58,229 bases of DNA from Natrinema thermotolerans DSM 11552. Lineage in GTDB: Archaea > Halobacteriota > Halobacteria > Halobacteriales > Natrialbaceae. The notes under the pieces were generated by a model that ran no database searches, had not been told where the DNA came from, and worked only from the letters and a program-made list of their open reading frames with translations. The stretch spans positions 1-58,229 of the forward strand of contig AOIR01000058.1 in the NCBI GenBank assembly GCA_000337115.1. The letters are read 5' to 3'. A program made the position numbers and the translations under genes. Numbering within the stretch: position 1 is the first letter of the stretch; every line of letters begins with the position of its first letter. This document shows, in pieces, positions 42,561 through 51,473 of this stretch.

Positions 42561-44479
42561 TGGTCGCAGACATTCGCCCGCTCGCGGCCGTCCTCGTCTC
42601 GGCGGTCGCGATCGTCCTGATCGTTGCGTCGCATCGCCGGCCGAACCTCCGTGAAGGGTGGTCCGTCCTGGCCGCCCTCGCGAAGTTCGCCATCGTCGCG
42701 AGCATGCTGCCGGCCGTCATGGACGGGACCGTCTTCCGGTGGAGCCTCGCCGACTCGACGGGAGTCGAGTTCCTCGCGGGACTGGACTTCGCCCTGCGGG
42801 CCGACCCGCTGGGGATCTTCTTCGCCCTGCTCGCGAGCTTCCTGTGGATCTTCACGTCGTTCTACGCGGCGGGCTACATGCGCGGGCTCGACGAACACTC
42901 CCAGACACGCTTCTTCGCTTCCTTCGCCGCCAGCCTCTCGGCGGCGGTCGGGATCGCCTTCGCCGCGAATCTGGTGACGATCTTCGTCTTTTACGAGCTC
43001 CTGTCGCTGGTGACCTACCCGCTGGTCGCCCACAACGAGGACAGTGAGGCCCGCATCGCCGGCCGGAAGTACCTCACCTACACGTTCTTCGGCGGCGGGG
43101 TCTTCCTGCTCGCCGGCACCGTCATGATCTACTGGCTGACGAGCCTCGTCGGCGAGCCGACGCTGGCCTTCGAGGCCGGCGGGATGGAGGCGCTGGCCGC
43201 CGCGGCACAGGCGGAACCGGTCTACGCACAGGCCGCCTTCTTCCTGCTGATCGCCGGCTTCGGCGTCAAGGCCGCGCTGATGCCGCTTCACTCCTGGCTC
43301 GCGGATGCGATGGTCGCGCCGACGCCCGTCTCCGGGCTTCTCCACGCCGTCGCGGTCGTCAAATCCGGCGCGTTCGGCATCGCTCGAGTGATCCTCGAGG
43401 TCTACGGACCGGGACTGATTTACGATCTCCCGCTCGACGTGCCGGGAATCGGCGAAATCGGGCTCAACATCCCCGTCGCCATCGTCGCCGCGTTCACGCT
43501 GACTGCAGCCAGCATCATCGCGATGCGGAAAGACCACCTCAAGCGCCGGCTGGCCTACTCGACGACGGCCCAACTCTCCTACATCGTCCTCGGACTCTCC
43601 TTGCTGCACCCCTATACCGTGGTCGGGGCCCTGTTCCACATCCCTGCCCACGCGTTCGCGAAGTTGACGCTGTTCTTCTGTGCCGGGGCGATCCACGTCG
43701 AGACCCACACGGACTACATCAGCGAGATGGCCGGGATCGGCAAACGGATGCCGCTGACGATGGCGGCGTTCACGATCGGCGCGGCCGGCATGGCCGGGCT
43801 CCCGCCGGTCGCCGGCTTCGTCAGCAAGTTCTACATGTTGATCGGCAGCGCGGACGTCGGCGGCAGCTACTGGCTCTTTGCCGGCGCACTGTTGCTCTCG
43901 GCGGTGCTTAACGTCGGCTACTTCTGGCCGGTCGTCTACACCGCCTTCTTCGAGAGCGAGGACAGCCACGACGCCAAACCGCTGCTCGAGTTCCCGGCCG
44001 GTGGGCTGGTTCAGTCCTACCGCACCGAGGCGGACGACGTCGCCGCCGACGGCGGTCGGCCGACCGACGGCGAGGCCGATGCGCCTGCCGGCGACGCGGA
44101 CGCGACCGAGCCGGAACGCGCCGCCGCAGCCGACGACGGCGACTACGAGTACGCCGTTGACGAGTACCCGAGCGACGCCGACGTCCCCGTGGGCGAGCAA
44201 GTCAGTGCCGTCGACCACCACGGCAACCACGACGACCACCTCACCGGCGGCCCGCCGGCCGACGTCTGGCAGCGCCGCTCGCCGTTTACCGAAAGTACGT
44301 GGCTCATGCTCGCGCCCATCGCCGTCATCGCGACGGGCGCGGTCGTCCTCGGAGTCGGCCCCGACTACGCGGTCTTCCTCGAGCTGGCGACGCGGATCGC
44401 CGAGGAGGTCTTCGGAATGCCCTTCGAGGAACTCGGAACCGTCCCCTTTGACGAACTCATGACGGAGGTGAACAACTGA
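42560..44479 (+). CDS. Proton-conducting antiporter-like subunit (2 of 3) with hydrophilic insert
   Basis: A 639-residue MrpD/MrpA-type subunit. FVFYELLSLVTYPLVAHNED holds the channel Glu, GVKAALMPLHSWLADAMVAP the channel Lys, and RRLAYSTTAQLSYIV the second-half motif. It differs from its neighbours in a hydrophilic insert of about 95 residues (475-570), rich in Asp, Ala and His (DHHGNHDDHL), before the last helix. The role of the insert is unknown. Start overlaps the preceding stop by 1 nt. Confidence 0.88.
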   Translation: MVADIRPLAAVLVSAVAIVLIVASHRRPNLREGWSVLAALAKFAIVASMLPAVMDGTVFRWSLADSTGVEFLAGLDFALRADPLGIFFALLASFLWIFTSFYAAGYMRGLDEHSQTRFFASFAASLSAAVGIAFAANLVTIFVFYELLSLVTYPLVAHNEDSEARIAGRKYLTYTFFGGGVFLLAGTVMIYWLTSLVGEPTLAFEAGGMEALAAAAQAEPVYAQAAFFLLIAGFGVKAALMPLHSWLADAMVAPTPVSGLLHAVAVVKSGAFGIARVILEVYGPGLIYDLPLDVPGIGEIGLNIPVAIVAAFTLTAASIIAMRKDHLKRRLAYSTTAQLSYIVLGLSLLHPYTVVGALFHIPAHAFAKLTLFFCAGAIHVETHTDYISEMAGIGKRMPLTMAAFTIGAAGMAGLPPVAGFVSKFYMLIGSADVGGSYWLFAGALLLSAVLNVGYFWPVVYTAFFESEDSHDAKPLLEFPAGGLVQSYRTEADDVAADGGRPTDGEADAPAGDADATEPERAAAADDGDYEYAVDEYPSDADVPVGEQVSAVDHHGNHDDHLTGGPPADVWQRRSPFTESTWLMLAPIAVIATGAVVLGVGPDYAVFLELATRIAEEVFGMPFEELGTVPFDELMTEVNN

Positions 44480-46332
44480 TGGAACTCGAAGTCCTGTCGC
44501 TTGCGTACCCGCCGCTTTTGATCTTCGCGGCGGCACTGTTCGTCCTCGTCCTGCCCCGGATCGCCGGCTTCACCGTCGGCGCACTCAGTCTGGCGGCCGT
44601 CCTCGCGATCTCGCTGATCGCGCCGGAAGGCCAGCACCTGGCCGGGACCTTCCTCGGGTTCGAGGTCGTCCCCTACTACATCGACGACTTCTCCCGAATG
44701 GTCGGGCTCGGGCTGGGCTTCCTCGGGGTCTGTAGCGTCATCTATGCCTACTCGAGCGAGGCCAGTACAACGCTGGTCGCGTTCGCGCTCGTCTACGTGG
44801 CCTCGTCGGTCGGCGCGGCCTTCGCCGGCGACTGGCTCGTCTTGTTGTTCATGTGGGAACTGATGGCCGTGACCAGCACGCTCGTGGTCTGGCACTACGG
44901 CGGCGACGCGGTCCGGGCCGGCTTCCGGTATGCCCTCTTCCACGGCACCGGCGGCGTCCTCGTGATGTTGGCAGTCGCCGCCCACTACGTCCAGACGGGC
45001 ACCTTCATCTACGACGGGACCGGGATCGCGGACGGAATCCCGGCCCTGCTCGCGGTACTCGGAATGGGCGTCAACGTCGCCTTCATCGGCGTTCACACGT
45101 GGCTGCCCGACACCTACCCGCGGCCCCATATCGCCGCCTCGGTGTTCCTCTCGGTCTACACGACCAAGACCAGCGCGTTCGTCCTCTACCGGGCGTTCCC
45201 GATCGGTGCCGAGAGCGACCTCGGTATCTACATCGCGTACATGGGCGGCCTGATGTCCGTCTACGGCGCGACCTTCGCGCTCCTCCAACACGATATGCGG
45301 GCGCTGCTCTCCTATCACATCCAAGCCCAACTCGGCTACATCGTCGCCGGGATCGGCATGGGTGCCTGGATGATCGAGAGCGAAATCGCCGTCGCTGGCG
45401 CGATGAGTCACCTCTTCAACAATATCCTGTTCAAGAGCTTGCTGTTCATGGCCGTCGGCGTCGTCATCTATCGGACCGGCGAGGAGGACCTGTACGAGCT
45501 GGGCGGGCTCTGGCGCGAGATGCCCCTGACCGCCATCGGGTTCGGCCTCGGCGCGCTCTCGATCACCGCGATTCCCGGCTTCAACGGGTACGTTAGCAAG
45601 GGGATGCTCTTCGACGCAGCCGATCCCCACTACTACGGAATCGAGGCCTCCGAGCCGCTGTACTGGCTGCTCTGGCTCGGCGCGATCGGCACGCTACTCT
45701 CCTTTATCAAGCTCGGGTACTACGTCTTTTTCCACGGCGAGAGCGACGTCTCGGTTCCCGACGCCAAGCCCGGCCAGACCGTCGCGATGCTCGGCCTCGG
45801 CGCAGCCTGCGTCCTCTTCGGGGTCTGGTGGGAAGGGCTGGCCGACCTCGCGCCGACGCTGCACGCCCACGGCGGCGGTGAGTTCACGTTCGCCTATCCG
45901 AACGACGAAGGCCACATGCATCCCTACAGCACGAGCCACCTCCAGACGGCGGGCATTCTGACTGCCGTCGCCGCGGTCACGTTCGTCGTCGTTCGCAAGC
46001 CCCTCTCGAAACTCGATCTCGGGGATCCGGCGATGATCGTCTACCCCGTAACCTACCACGTCAGTCGATGGACGATGCTCGCGGTGACCGAGATCTACGC
46101 TGCCGTCGACCGAGCCGTCGTCGGCGGCGTCAAGCGCTGCTACTGGATCGGAAACAATCCCGTCCTCGCGGTCGACGCGGCCGCACGGCGACTCCCGCTG
46201 GTCGACGTCGAGGAACGGCAGCCGACGGACGGTGGCCGGCCGTCGACGATCCACCTCCGAACGAGCATCGGAACGACCGTCCTCCTACTGACGCTCGTCC
46301 TGACGGTGGTCCTCTGGCTGCTCGTCGTCTGA
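44479..46332 (+). CDS. Proton-conducting antiporter-like subunit (3 of 3)
   Basis: A 617-residue MrpD/MrpA-type membrane subunit. LLFMWELMAVTSTLVVWH holds the channel Glu, GVNVAFIGVHTWLPDTYP is the helix-7/8 region in which the usual Lys is not obvious, and MRALLSYHIQAQLGYIVAG follows. An external His-rich loop near residue 455 (LHAHGGGEF, HMHPYSTSH) may bind metal. Last gene of the operon, 1-nt overlap with the preceding stop, convergent with the recombinase gene 18 nt away. Confidence 0.88.
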   Translation: MELEVLSLAYPPLLIFAAALFVLVLPRIAGFTVGALSLAAVLAISLIAPEGQHLAGTFLGFEVVPYYIDDFSRMVGLGLGFLGVCSVIYAYSSEASTTLVAFALVYVASSVGAAFAGDWLVLLFMWELMAVTSTLVVWHYGGDAVRAGFRYALFHGTGGVLVMLAVAAHYVQTGTFIYDGTGIADGIPALLAVLGMGVNVAFIGVHTWLPDTYPRPHIAASVFLSVYTTKTSAFVLYRAFPIGAESDLGIYIAYMGGLMSVYGATFALLQHDMRALLSYHIQAQLGYIVAGIGMGAWMIESEIAVAGAMSHLFNNILFKSLLFMAVGVVIYRTGEEDLYELGGLWREMPLTAIGFGLGALSITAIPGFNGYVSKGMLFDAADPHYYGIEASEPLYWLLWLGAIGTLLSFIKLGYYVFFHGESDVSVPDAKPGQTVAMLGLGAACVLFGVWWEGLADLAPTLHAHGGGEFTFAYPNDEGHMHPYSTSHLQTAGILTAVAAVTFVVVRKPLSKLDLGDPAMIVYPVTYHVSRWTMLAVTEIYAAVDRAVVGGVKRCYWIGNNPVLAVDAAARRLPLVDVEERQPTDGGRPSTIHLRTSIGTTVLLLTLVLTVVLWLLVV

Positions 46333-46350
46333 TCGTTCGACGACCGCTTC

Positions 46351-47475
46351 TCAGCCGGAATCGCTTGACTCCTCGCCCTCGACCGGCTCGGCATCGACGA
46401 CCAGCGGCTCCTCCGGCGGGACGGCGATCGACTGCTCTAACACCGAGGCCCGTAGCGTCGGCTTCGAAGCCGTCGCCTCCTGTCGGTAGTCGTCGTCGAT
46501 CCGGTCCCCGCGGACCCCGCGTGGCGTCAAGTAGTCGCCGTCGACCTCGAGCCCGGCCGCCTCACAGAGCCGGCGCAGGACCGACCGCGCCCCCTCGGTG
46601 GTGATCGCCGGCGGCGCGATCGCACGCTCGCGGGCGAGTTCCCGGGCCGTCGAGGTCTCGAGCAGCGACTCGATCTCTGCTTCGTCGTGGCCACGCTCAG
46701 CGAGGACCGTCCGCACGCGGCGGGCGATCGACGGGGCGTGGCCGGTCGGGAACAGCGGCCAGTCGTTCGCGGGCGGGTCCAGTACGATCCGATACCGACG
46801 CAGCGGCGTCCGCGCTCGGGCCGGGAGAGGGACATCCTCGAGGCGCTGGGACTTGCCAAGCACGCGGATCGTCCCCGTGTAGAAGTCCACGTCGTCCCAC
46901 GTCGCGCCGGTGCGGCGGTCGTCGTCGGGGACCCGGAACAGCTCCGATCCCCGGACCGTCGAATGGGCGAGGACCGCCACCATCGCGTACTCGCGCAGGC
47001 GGGTGCGGCGCTCGCTCGTCGACCGGGTCCCCGATTCGAGCGCTCGCTCGCGGACGTGGCGCTCGAGTTCGCGGCGCTGGTCGGCCGTCCACGAGTCGCT
47101 TGTGGGCCGGGCGTCGGCGGCCGGCAGCGCCGCCTCGGCCCGGTCGGTCGCGGCGGGATTGGTCTCGAGGATGCCGCCGCGAACGCACCACGAGAGGAAC
47201 GCCCGGACCACGGCGTAGTAGGTGCCGGCGGTCGAGGCGGTGTACTGTCCACGCTCCGTCCGGCGGCGAAGTTCCGCTGCGTAGGCGCGCATGTGATCGA
47301 CTGCAAGGGCGTCGATCGATCGGATCCCGTGGTCGGTCTCGAGCCACTCGGCCCACCGCCGCAGGATCGACTCGGCGTTGGAGGCGTAAGCACCCGCGCC
47401 GGAGCCGTCGGGATCGCCCACCGCCTTGCGCTGGATGTAGGTGTCGACCGCATCGGTGATCGCGACGCCGGTCAC
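46351..47475 (-). CDS. Tyrosine recombinase-like protein lacking most catalytic residues
   Basis: A 374-residue XerC/D-like protein. Residues 5-110 are the SAM-like core-binding domain (AESILRRWAEWLE, STAGTYYAVVRAFLSWCV). The catalytic half keeps Arg-I (STVRGSEL, about residue 175) and the beta-hairpin Lys (VLGKSQR, about 213). The HxxR box reads TPRGVRG, without the His. The expected LRH(x)n and Tyr nucleophile region reads LRASVLEQSI, without His or Tyr. Strand transfer is therefore unlikely, and it may be a DNA-binding relic or regulator. GTG start at 47475 overlaps the stop of a 35-residue ORF. Confidence 0.8.
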   Translation of the reverse strand: MTGVAITDAVDTYIQRKAVGDPDGSGAGAYASNAESILRRWAEWLETDHGIRSIDALAVDHMRAYAAELRRRTERGQYTASTAGTYYAVVRAFLSWCVRGGILETNPAATDRAEAALPAADARPTSDSWTADQRRELERHVRERALESGTRSTSERRTRLREYAMVAVLAHSTVRGSELFRVPDDDRRTGATWDDVDFYTGTIRVLGKSQRLEDVPLPARARTPLRRYRIVLDPPANDWPLFPTGHAPSIARRVRTVLAERGHDEAEIESLLETSTARELARERAIAPPAITTEGARSVLRRLCEAAGLEVDGDYLTPRGVRGDRIDDDYRQEATASKPTLRASVLEQSIAVPPEEPLVVDAEPVEGEESSDSG

Positions 47476-47580
47476 GGCGCGATCACCCGCCCGACGCCCG
47501 CGTCTGTCGCCCCGGATCGCCGTCGCCCAGTCCGATCCCGCCGGTCGGCACGACTCTCGAGGGTGACGCCAGTGGTCATC
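47472..47580 (-). CDS. Possible 35-residue leader ORF of the recombinase-like gene
   Basis: The ATG at 47580 (MTTGVTLESRADRRDR and so on) lies 28-33 nt below a TTTA-type box (47608-47613) and the ORF ends in a GTGA overlap with the recombinase start. The transcript probably begins here, so the main gene would be translated by coupling. The remainder of 47581-47785 is non-coding and holds the divergent promoters. Confidence 0.4.
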
Positions 47581-47785
47581 GGTTCGTGTGTTCCTGTTCC
47601 ACGGTCCTAAATCTGTGTTTCGAATCCACACCGGTCGAAAAAACTGCGATCACACGCGAGCGCGGGCCGGCGACGGAATCCGGCCCGTCCGCAACCGTCG
47701 GGGACCTACCCACTCGTCCTTGGCGGCCGGCTCGATATCCAGAATTAAGTACACTGGCTGATAATTTTTCGATAGTGGGTAGTGA

Positions 47786-49432
47786 ATGACACGATCGATC
47801 ACCGTACGAATGCGTCAGGCTCTCCAAATCGTACGAATTGAGCGGCGGCGCGCCCGACGGCGGCTCGGTCGATCATCGGCGTGGCGCACGATCCTCGTCG
47901 TGGCACTCGGTTCGGCCGCCGTACTCTTCGGGGTTGGTGCGTACGAGGTCGGCCGATCGTTACGGCAGGGAACCGCCGCTCTCCCCCTCGAGACGATACA
48001 CGTCGCCACGGTCTCGGGGTTTCTCACGCTGGTTTGGGTATTCGATCGACGCACGTCGACGGTAATGGAGCGCATCGAACCCGCGTTGCTTCTTACAAGC
48101 GTTCCGACTCGAACGGTCGCGCTCGGCACCGTCGGCACGGTCGTCGCCGGGATCGCCGTTCCGCTGTCGCTGCCCGCCGTCTGTTTCGCGGCCGGGCTCG
48201 CTGTCGGACACCAATCCCTGTTAGGATTGATTACCGTCTTGCTCGCCGGTTTCGGCGGCGTCGCGCTCGCAGCGCTGGTCGGTGTAACGCTGAGCCTCGG
48301 TCGGGAACTCGCTGCCCTCCGATCGCCCCGAATCCGCCGATACAGAACGCTTCTGTACGCGGCGGGATTCGCGGCCCTCGTGACCGCGTGGTTCGTACTG
48401 GCCAGTGGTGCCGTCGGTTTGGACCGTCTCGTCTCGTGGCTTCCGGTCGTTCCGATCACCTGGATCGCCGATCTCGGTCTACTCGGACTGACGGGGTCCG
48501 AGCCGGTCGGCCGCCGTCCTATCGGCGCGCTCTGTCTGTTCGGCGTTGGACTCCCGCTCTGTACAGCCGTGGCGATCAGGCTCGCTGACCGAATCTGGCA
48601 TACCGATCCGGTCGGGTCCGGAACGGTCCACCGCTCGCGGTCGCTTCTCGGACCCGGGCTCGCAACGTGGTTGTTCGGTCGCTGGGTTTCCCGGCCCGTT
48701 CTTGCCGTCGCCCGAAAGCGATGGCTTCAGGAACGGCGTGTCCCCCGGGGCCTGTTGACGGCGGGATACATGCTGCTCATCCTGCCGATCGTCTATCTAC
48801 CGCTTCTCGCTGCCGGCGAGATACTGGCGGTCACACCGATTCTCCTCGCGTTCGTCCTCGCCGTCGGGACGGGCCTTGCGTTCGGACTCGAGTTACTCAG
48901 CGTCGAGTATCCCGCGCTCCCCCTGACGCTTTCCGCCGCCTCGAGCCGCCAGTTCGTCCGCGGGACCGTCCTTGCCGGAACCGCGGTCGGCGCGCCGGTG
49001 ACGGTAGCGATAACCGCCGTTGCCGGGGTGGGAAGCCCCCTCGGCAGCCTCGAGGCGACCCTGACCGCCCTCGCGACCGTCCCCCTCTGTCTCTGTGGCG
49101 TCACCGTCGCTGCAGCGATCGGCATGGACGTGTCATATCGCGACTTTCGCCCGGTCCCGATCCCGTTCGTCGCCACGACCGTCTACTCGGAGACCGGTCG
49201 ACGGTCGTTTCTCAAGCTTGCTGTCGTGATGACACTCGTCGGGCTCGTCTGCCTGCCGGCGCTCACGGGGTATCTCTCGCCTGTGAACGAGCCGCTGTCG
49301 ACGGGACTCGGGGTCTCGATACCGACCGTTCGCCTGCTGTCGCTCGTCGGAACGGTCGCACTCGCGATCGCGGTCTCGGCGGTTTCCTACCGGCGGGCGG
49401 TGAGGGCGTTCGAGGAGTATACGATTCCATGA
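47786..49432 (+). CDS. Polytopic membrane protein, ABC-2 permease-like
   Basis: A 548-residue protein with roughly 12 hydrophobic helices in two halves, separated by a basic loop near residues 285-330 (FGRWVSRPVLAVARKRWLQE). The cytoplasmic N-terminus is highly basic (IERRRARRRLG). The half-and-half layout resembles ABC-2 type exporters, but no ATPase gene is adjacent. It faces the halocin-like gene tail to tail across 115 bp and may export or give immunity to that peptide; this is inference from position. Upstream AT-rich boxes (attaagta, gataattttt) mark its promoter. Codon choice is less GC-biased than in the antiporter genes. Confidence 0.6.
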   Translation: MTRSITVRMRQALQIVRIERRRARRRLGRSSAWRTILVVALGSAAVLFGVGAYEVGRSLRQGTAALPLETIHVATVSGFLTLVWVFDRRTSTVMERIEPALLLTSVPTRTVALGTVGTVVAGIAVPLSLPAVCFAAGLAVGHQSLLGLITVLLAGFGGVALAALVGVTLSLGRELAALRSPRIRRYRTLLYAAGFAALVTAWFVLASGAVGLDRLVSWLPVVPITWIADLGLLGLTGSEPVGRRPIGALCLFGVGLPLCTAVAIRLADRIWHTDPVGSGTVHRSRSLLGPGLATWLFGRWVSRPVLAVARKRWLQERRVPRGLLTAGYMLLILPIVYLPLLAAGEILAVTPILLAFVLAVGTGLAFGLELLSVEYPALPLTLSAASSRQFVRGTVLAGTAVGAPVTVAITAVAGVGSPLGSLEATLTALATVPLCLCGVTVAAAIGMDVSYRDFRPVPIPFVATTVYSETGRRSFLKLAVVMTLVGLVCLPALTGYLSPVNEPLSTGLGVSIPTVRLLSLVGTVALAIAVSAVSYRRAVRAFEEYTIP

Positions 49433-49547
49433 ATCTCAGTCTCGAGCCTCTCGATCGGAACGGTACCAACGATCGGTCGTTACGCCGTCGCTCGAAAAAT
49501 GGGCTTTGAGTATCGATTCGGGCGAATTCGTCGTCTCGCTTCGGTAG

Positions 49548-50354
49548 TTACCAGAACTGTTCGATACCACACTTGGCGGCACAGCCGGCCGCGGTACCAC
49601 CGATACAGACCGCACAGGGGGCACAGCTGACTCGAGTCGGGTCGGCGACACACACCTGACACGGGGTCGCACAGAAGGTACCCCACGTGATACAGTTCAC
49701 CCAGCAGTCGATCGCCGATTCCTGCGTGGTGATCCCGTCGGACTGTCCGGCCAGACTGTACACGGATCCCAGTTCGGCTCCGTCGATTTCGGCGATGAGA
49801 AGGGTATCGGCACCGCTTTCCAGCGTCGCGGAAACGAACACCCTCGAGACTCCCGACTCGAGGTCGCGATGGGCGGCCGCGTCGGCCGTATCGACCGTCG
49901 CCACCTCGCCGTTCTCGAGGGCTTCGGTCCAGTCGTCACTGGCTTGCAGCGTCTCCAGCGCCTCGGTCGTGACTGCGTCGCCGAGAACGAGGTTTTCGAC
50001 GCGGATCTCGCCATCGTCACGTCGCGCTCTGACAAGGGTGTTTTCGCCCGTCTTGATTTCGGCGACGTCCGCTTCGTCGTTGTACGCGAAATGCTCGGCA
50101 TCGCCCTCGATGGGGACCTGTACCCACCGTTCGGTCCGTACCTGTGTTTCGGTCGCGTCTTCGATTGCGATCGAGTCCGGGTCGACACCGGCCGTTTTCA
50201 GCGCCGTTCGAGAGACGTCCCGATCGAGCGCTGTTTCGGCGTCCGTCGTCGAGACGTCTCCGGAACTGGCCTGTACGTTTCCGATTCCAGCAACGCCGGC
50301 ACCTGCAGCGATGCCGACGCTCTTGAGCAGCTTTCGGCGGTTAATGTCCGTCAT
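49548..50354 (-). CDS. Halocin C8-like precursor (Tat-exported, 10-Cys C-terminal peptide)
   Basis: A 268-residue precursor. A twin-arginine signal (NRRKLLKSVGIAAGAGVAGIG) is followed by an acidic domain of about 180 residues (35-210). The final 53 residues (216-268) contain ten Cys at about 217, 221, 228, 232, 235, 244, 247, 250, 258 and 262, and few charges. Halocin C8 is known to be made the same way: a Tat-type precursor whose N-terminal part confers immunity and whose 76-residue C-terminal peptide carries ten Cys. The Cys spacing and sequence differ from those of halocin C8, so the peptide may be a new member. A role other than a bacteriocin-like toxin is possible. Divergent from the FilR1 regulator. 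Confidence 0.75.
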   Translation of the reverse strand: MTDINRRKLLKSVGIAAGAGVAGIGNVQASSGDVSTTDAETALDRDVSRTALKTAGVDPDSIAIEDATETQVRTERWVQVPIEGDAEHFAYNDEADVAEIKTGENTLVRARRDDGEIRVENLVLGDAVTTEALETLQASDDWTEALENGEVATVDTADAAAHRDLESGVSRVFVSATLESGADTLLIAEIDGAELGSVYSLAGQSDGITTQESAIDCWVNCITWGTFCATPCQVCVADPTRVSCAPCAVCIGGTAAGCAAKCGIEQFW

Positions 50355-50508
50355 TTAGTTCACCGCGAGTTGAATTAGTAGCAGACTGGTATTTACGCCT
50401 GTTATCGAGAATTCGGCGCTGGTTTCGTCGGTTACGAAACCCGACACCCCGCTGGTTCGATCTCGTAGCCGGTCCCGATTCCCGTCGTTCCACGAGGTTC
50501 GCAGAAGG

Positions 50509-50517
50509 AAATAAATC
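50509..50517 (+). promoter_or_regulatory. Promoter box of the FilR1-type regulator
   Basis: AAATAAATC, 23-31 nt upstream of the ATG at 50540, fits a leaderless transcript. The same 185-bp spacer carries GTAAATACC on the minus strand (50389-50397), about 35-43 nt upstream of the halocin-like gene. Confidence 0.5.
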
Positions 50518-50539
50518 AATCGGAATAGAACGTAATATT

Positions 50540-51325
50540 ATGTGTGTCCCCGATACCGATACCCTCGCAGCCGTCCTCAACGCGAGACACGCCTGTCTCC
50601 GTGCGCTGATCGACCGTCCGCAGGCAAAGCGCGATCTCGTCGAGACGCTCGAGATTCCGCGCTCGACGCTCGATGACATCGTTCGCGAACTCGAGGACGC
50701 CGGACTCGTCGAGTACAGGGACGGAACGTGGAGTCCGACGCATATCGGTCGGTTGGCCCATCGTGCGCATCGTGAGTACTTAGAGCGGTTGGAGTGTTTG
50801 ATCGACGTCGCTCCGGTACTCGGGGAACTGGATCCCGAAAGCGAGATCGGCTGGGCGGTTATCGACGGTGCGGACGTTCACGAGACGCACCCGCACGTTC
50901 CGGACGCGGTGATGCCAACGGTTCTCGACCACGTCGAGGCGGCGACGACGGTCCGAATCGTGACGCCACGACTCGTGGCCGGATACGGCGACGAACTATA
51001 CCGACGCGGCGTAGCCGGGCAGAACGCCTCGATCGAGCTTATCGTCCCTCCGGCGGTCGACGACTGGATCCGGTCGGAGCATTCGGTGGTCGCGACGGAA
51101 CTGTTCGACGATCCCGCCGTCGATGCGTTTCGCGCTTCCATCCCGTTTTCCGTCGGAATCTGGATGTTTGACGACGTGCGTGCGGGCGTTACGGTCTTCA
51201 CCGAACGAGGGATCGCTGGACTCATCGTTACCGACACGCCCGCCGCCCTTACCTGGGCCGAACAGCGCTACGAGTCCGTCAAACAGGCCGCAGAACCCGT
51301 TTCACTCCCCGACGAGGCCCTCTAG
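50540..51325 (+). CDS. Winged-helix regulator with FilR1-type C-terminal domain
   Basis: A 261-residue transcription factor. Residues 8-85 are a winged helix (LRALIDRPQAKRDLVETLEI, STLDDIVRELEDAGLVEY). The C-terminal part (about 95-255) matches the methanogenesis regulator FilR1 domain found in many haloarchaeal regulators: VRIVTPRLVAGYGDELYRRG, then FSVGIWMFDDVRAGVTVFTE. The domain resembles a ligand-binding fold; the ligand is unknown. The shared 185-bp spacer makes the halocin-like gene its most likely target. Confidence 0.85.
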   Translation: MCVPDTDTLAAVLNARHACLRALIDRPQAKRDLVETLEIPRSTLDDIVRELEDAGLVEYRDGTWSPTHIGRLAHRAHREYLERLECLIDVAPVLGELDPESEIGWAVIDGADVHETHPHVPDAVMPTVLDHVEAATTVRIVTPRLVAGYGDELYRRGVAGQNASIELIVPPAVDDWIRSEHSVVATELFDDPAVDAFRASIPFSVGIWMFDDVRAGVTVFTERGIAGLIVTDTPAALTWAEQRYESVKQAAEPVSLPDEAL

Positions 51326-51473
51326 CACCGTTCCGGTCTCGCGAGCGTTGCTACTGCCCGACACGGGCCCAGGACAGTATGGTCAGCAACGCGTCTCTCG
51401 AGCGGCGCTCGCCGCGGTGTAGCGACGCACTCGAGTTCTCGGTTCGCTCGGCGGTCGGACCGAAATCGAAGCA

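Noticed and set aside
42296-44536. A 746-codon open frame on the minus strand
   Set aside because: Antisense shadow of the antiporter subunits. It is very rich in Arg, Asp, Glu and Gly, with no membrane or enzyme motif.
47605-47640. A tRNA T-arm-like string (ttcgaatcc) near the recombinase gene, considered as an attachment-site remnant
   Set aside because: The flanking stem pairs only 4 of 5 bases, no acceptor or anticodon part is visible, and a 9-mer match is expected by chance at this scale.
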